DNA of 6,566 nt from an uncultured Solirubrobacterales bacterium (GTDB lineage Bacteria > Actinomycetota > Thermoleophilia > Solirubrobacterales > Solirubrobacteraceae), in assembly GCA_903953065.1 (NCBI GenBank), contig CAJBIG010000088.1, positions 1 to 6,566 on the forward strand, read 5' to 3'. Shown here piece by piece: positions 6,301 through 6,566 of this stretch. Positions within the stretch are counted from its first letter, which is position 1; every line of letters begins with the position of its first letter. The translations under genes and the position numbers were made by a program. Below the pieces are notes generated by a model. The model saw only the letters and a list, made by a program, of their open reading frames with translations, was not told the DNA's origin and did not search any database.

Positions 6301-6566
6301 GTGTCTAGCGCGAACAAACCGCCGCTCGCGGTGATCCTCGGCGCTGGTCGCGCAGTCTGGGGCGGTCTGCCCTCGGCAGTCGTTGATATTCCCGAACACG
6401 GCCGAGTTCTCGACTGGACGCTTGCCGCACTCGCAGCACTCGACGGGGTTGAGGTCCGTTTTGTTGGCGGTTACCGAGCAGAGGAGGTGCTCCAGCGCTA
6501 CCCGGAGGTGCAGATCGTGCTCAACCCGGACTGGCAGCACAGCGGCCCGGCAGGTTCGCTCAGCCT
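6301..6566 (+). CDS. Sugar-phosphate nucleotidyltransferase-like protein, N-terminal part only
   Basis: Eighty-eight codons are visible before the right edge. The start AVILGAGR (10-17), VLDWTLAAL (36-44), FVGGYRAEEV (54-63) and NPDWQHSGPAGSLS (75-88) follow the layout of the GT-A fold NTP-transferase domain. That domain activates sugar or alcohol phosphates with NTPs for cell-envelope polymers. The canonical signature GxGxR...PK is altered: after GAGR comes AVWGGLPSAV, with Ser where the substrate-binding Lys of PK normally sits. I recall a subgroup of capsule/lipopolysaccharide-type nucleotidyltransferases with a similar GR...SAL arrangement, so this may be a family trait rather than decay. 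The nucleotide and substrate cannot be named. GTG 6301 was chosen because TACGAT lies 6 bases upstream; ATG 6274 is in frame and would add nine residues but has no ribosome binding site. The gene is transcribed away from the housekeeping block. Confidence 0.75.
   Translation, partial: MSSANKPPLAVILGAGRAVWGGLPSAVVDIPEHGRVLDWTLAALAALDGVEVRFVGGYRAEEVLQRYPEVQIVLNPDWQHSGPAGSLS

Noticed and set aside
6229..6540. Minus-strand open frame of 103 codons at the right end
   Set aside because: It is antisense to the nucleotidyltransferase start and the divergent promoter region and has no recognisable motif.
1..6566. Search by eye for tRNA, rRNA, CRISPR arrays, transposase genes, att sites and terminator hairpins
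   Set aside because: None was found. Coding sequence covers nearly all of the window, and the two intergenic gaps hold no GC-rich hairpin followed by a T-run.

Overview
The window is a GC-rich bacterial chromosome segment. It reads as a mostly minus-strand housekeeping block plus the first 266 bases of a divergent plus-strand gene. The order metG-tatD-rsmA-ispE, the high GC content, the GTG starts, the 4-base gene overlaps and the candidate leaderless promoters point to an actinobacterium. The flavour of the proteins (for example DGRH in place of the usual DGYH near the IspE N-terminus) suggests Thermoleophilia/Solirubrobacterales, but that placement is an inference from memory of family sequences. 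I see no insertion sequence, CRISPR array, tRNA, rRNA or phage gene.

From right to left on the minus strand there are six genes. First is a secreted, membrane-anchored LytM/M23-like protein (6145-5444) whose zinc ligands look mostly lost. After a 50-base gap comes methionyl-tRNA synthetase metG (5393-3873), followed 9 bases later by the TatD-family metal-dependent hydrolase (3863-3114). Then come the 16S rRNA dimethyltransferase rsmA/ksgA (3117-2263), the MEP-pathway kinase ispE (2266-1358), and a DedA-PAP2 fusion membrane protein (from 1361 and running off the left edge). The last three junctions are 4-base stop/start overlaps (GTGA, ATGA, GTGA), so tatD to the fusion gene is very probably one translationally coupled unit. 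On the plus strand, a sugar-phosphate nucleotidyltransferase-like gene starts at 6301 and runs off the right edge. The 155-base divergent region 6146-6300 carries plausible -10 elements for both directions, placed so that the mRNAs would be leaderless or nearly so.

Together the block joins translation (MetRS, rRNA methylation), isoprenoid precursor supply (IspE) and envelope functions. The most interesting link is IspE followed by a DedA-PAP2 fusion. IspE feeds the pathway that makes undecaprenyl pyrophosphate. PAP2 enzymes dephosphorylate such lipid pyrophosphates, and DedA proteins are implicated in returning undecaprenyl phosphate across the membrane. The fusion could therefore couple dephosphorylation and flipping of the carrier lipid in one polypeptide. 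The probably inactive LytM protein upstream of metG is the second point of interest. Most of the window is otherwise ordinary core genome, and I see no evidence of an entirely new system.
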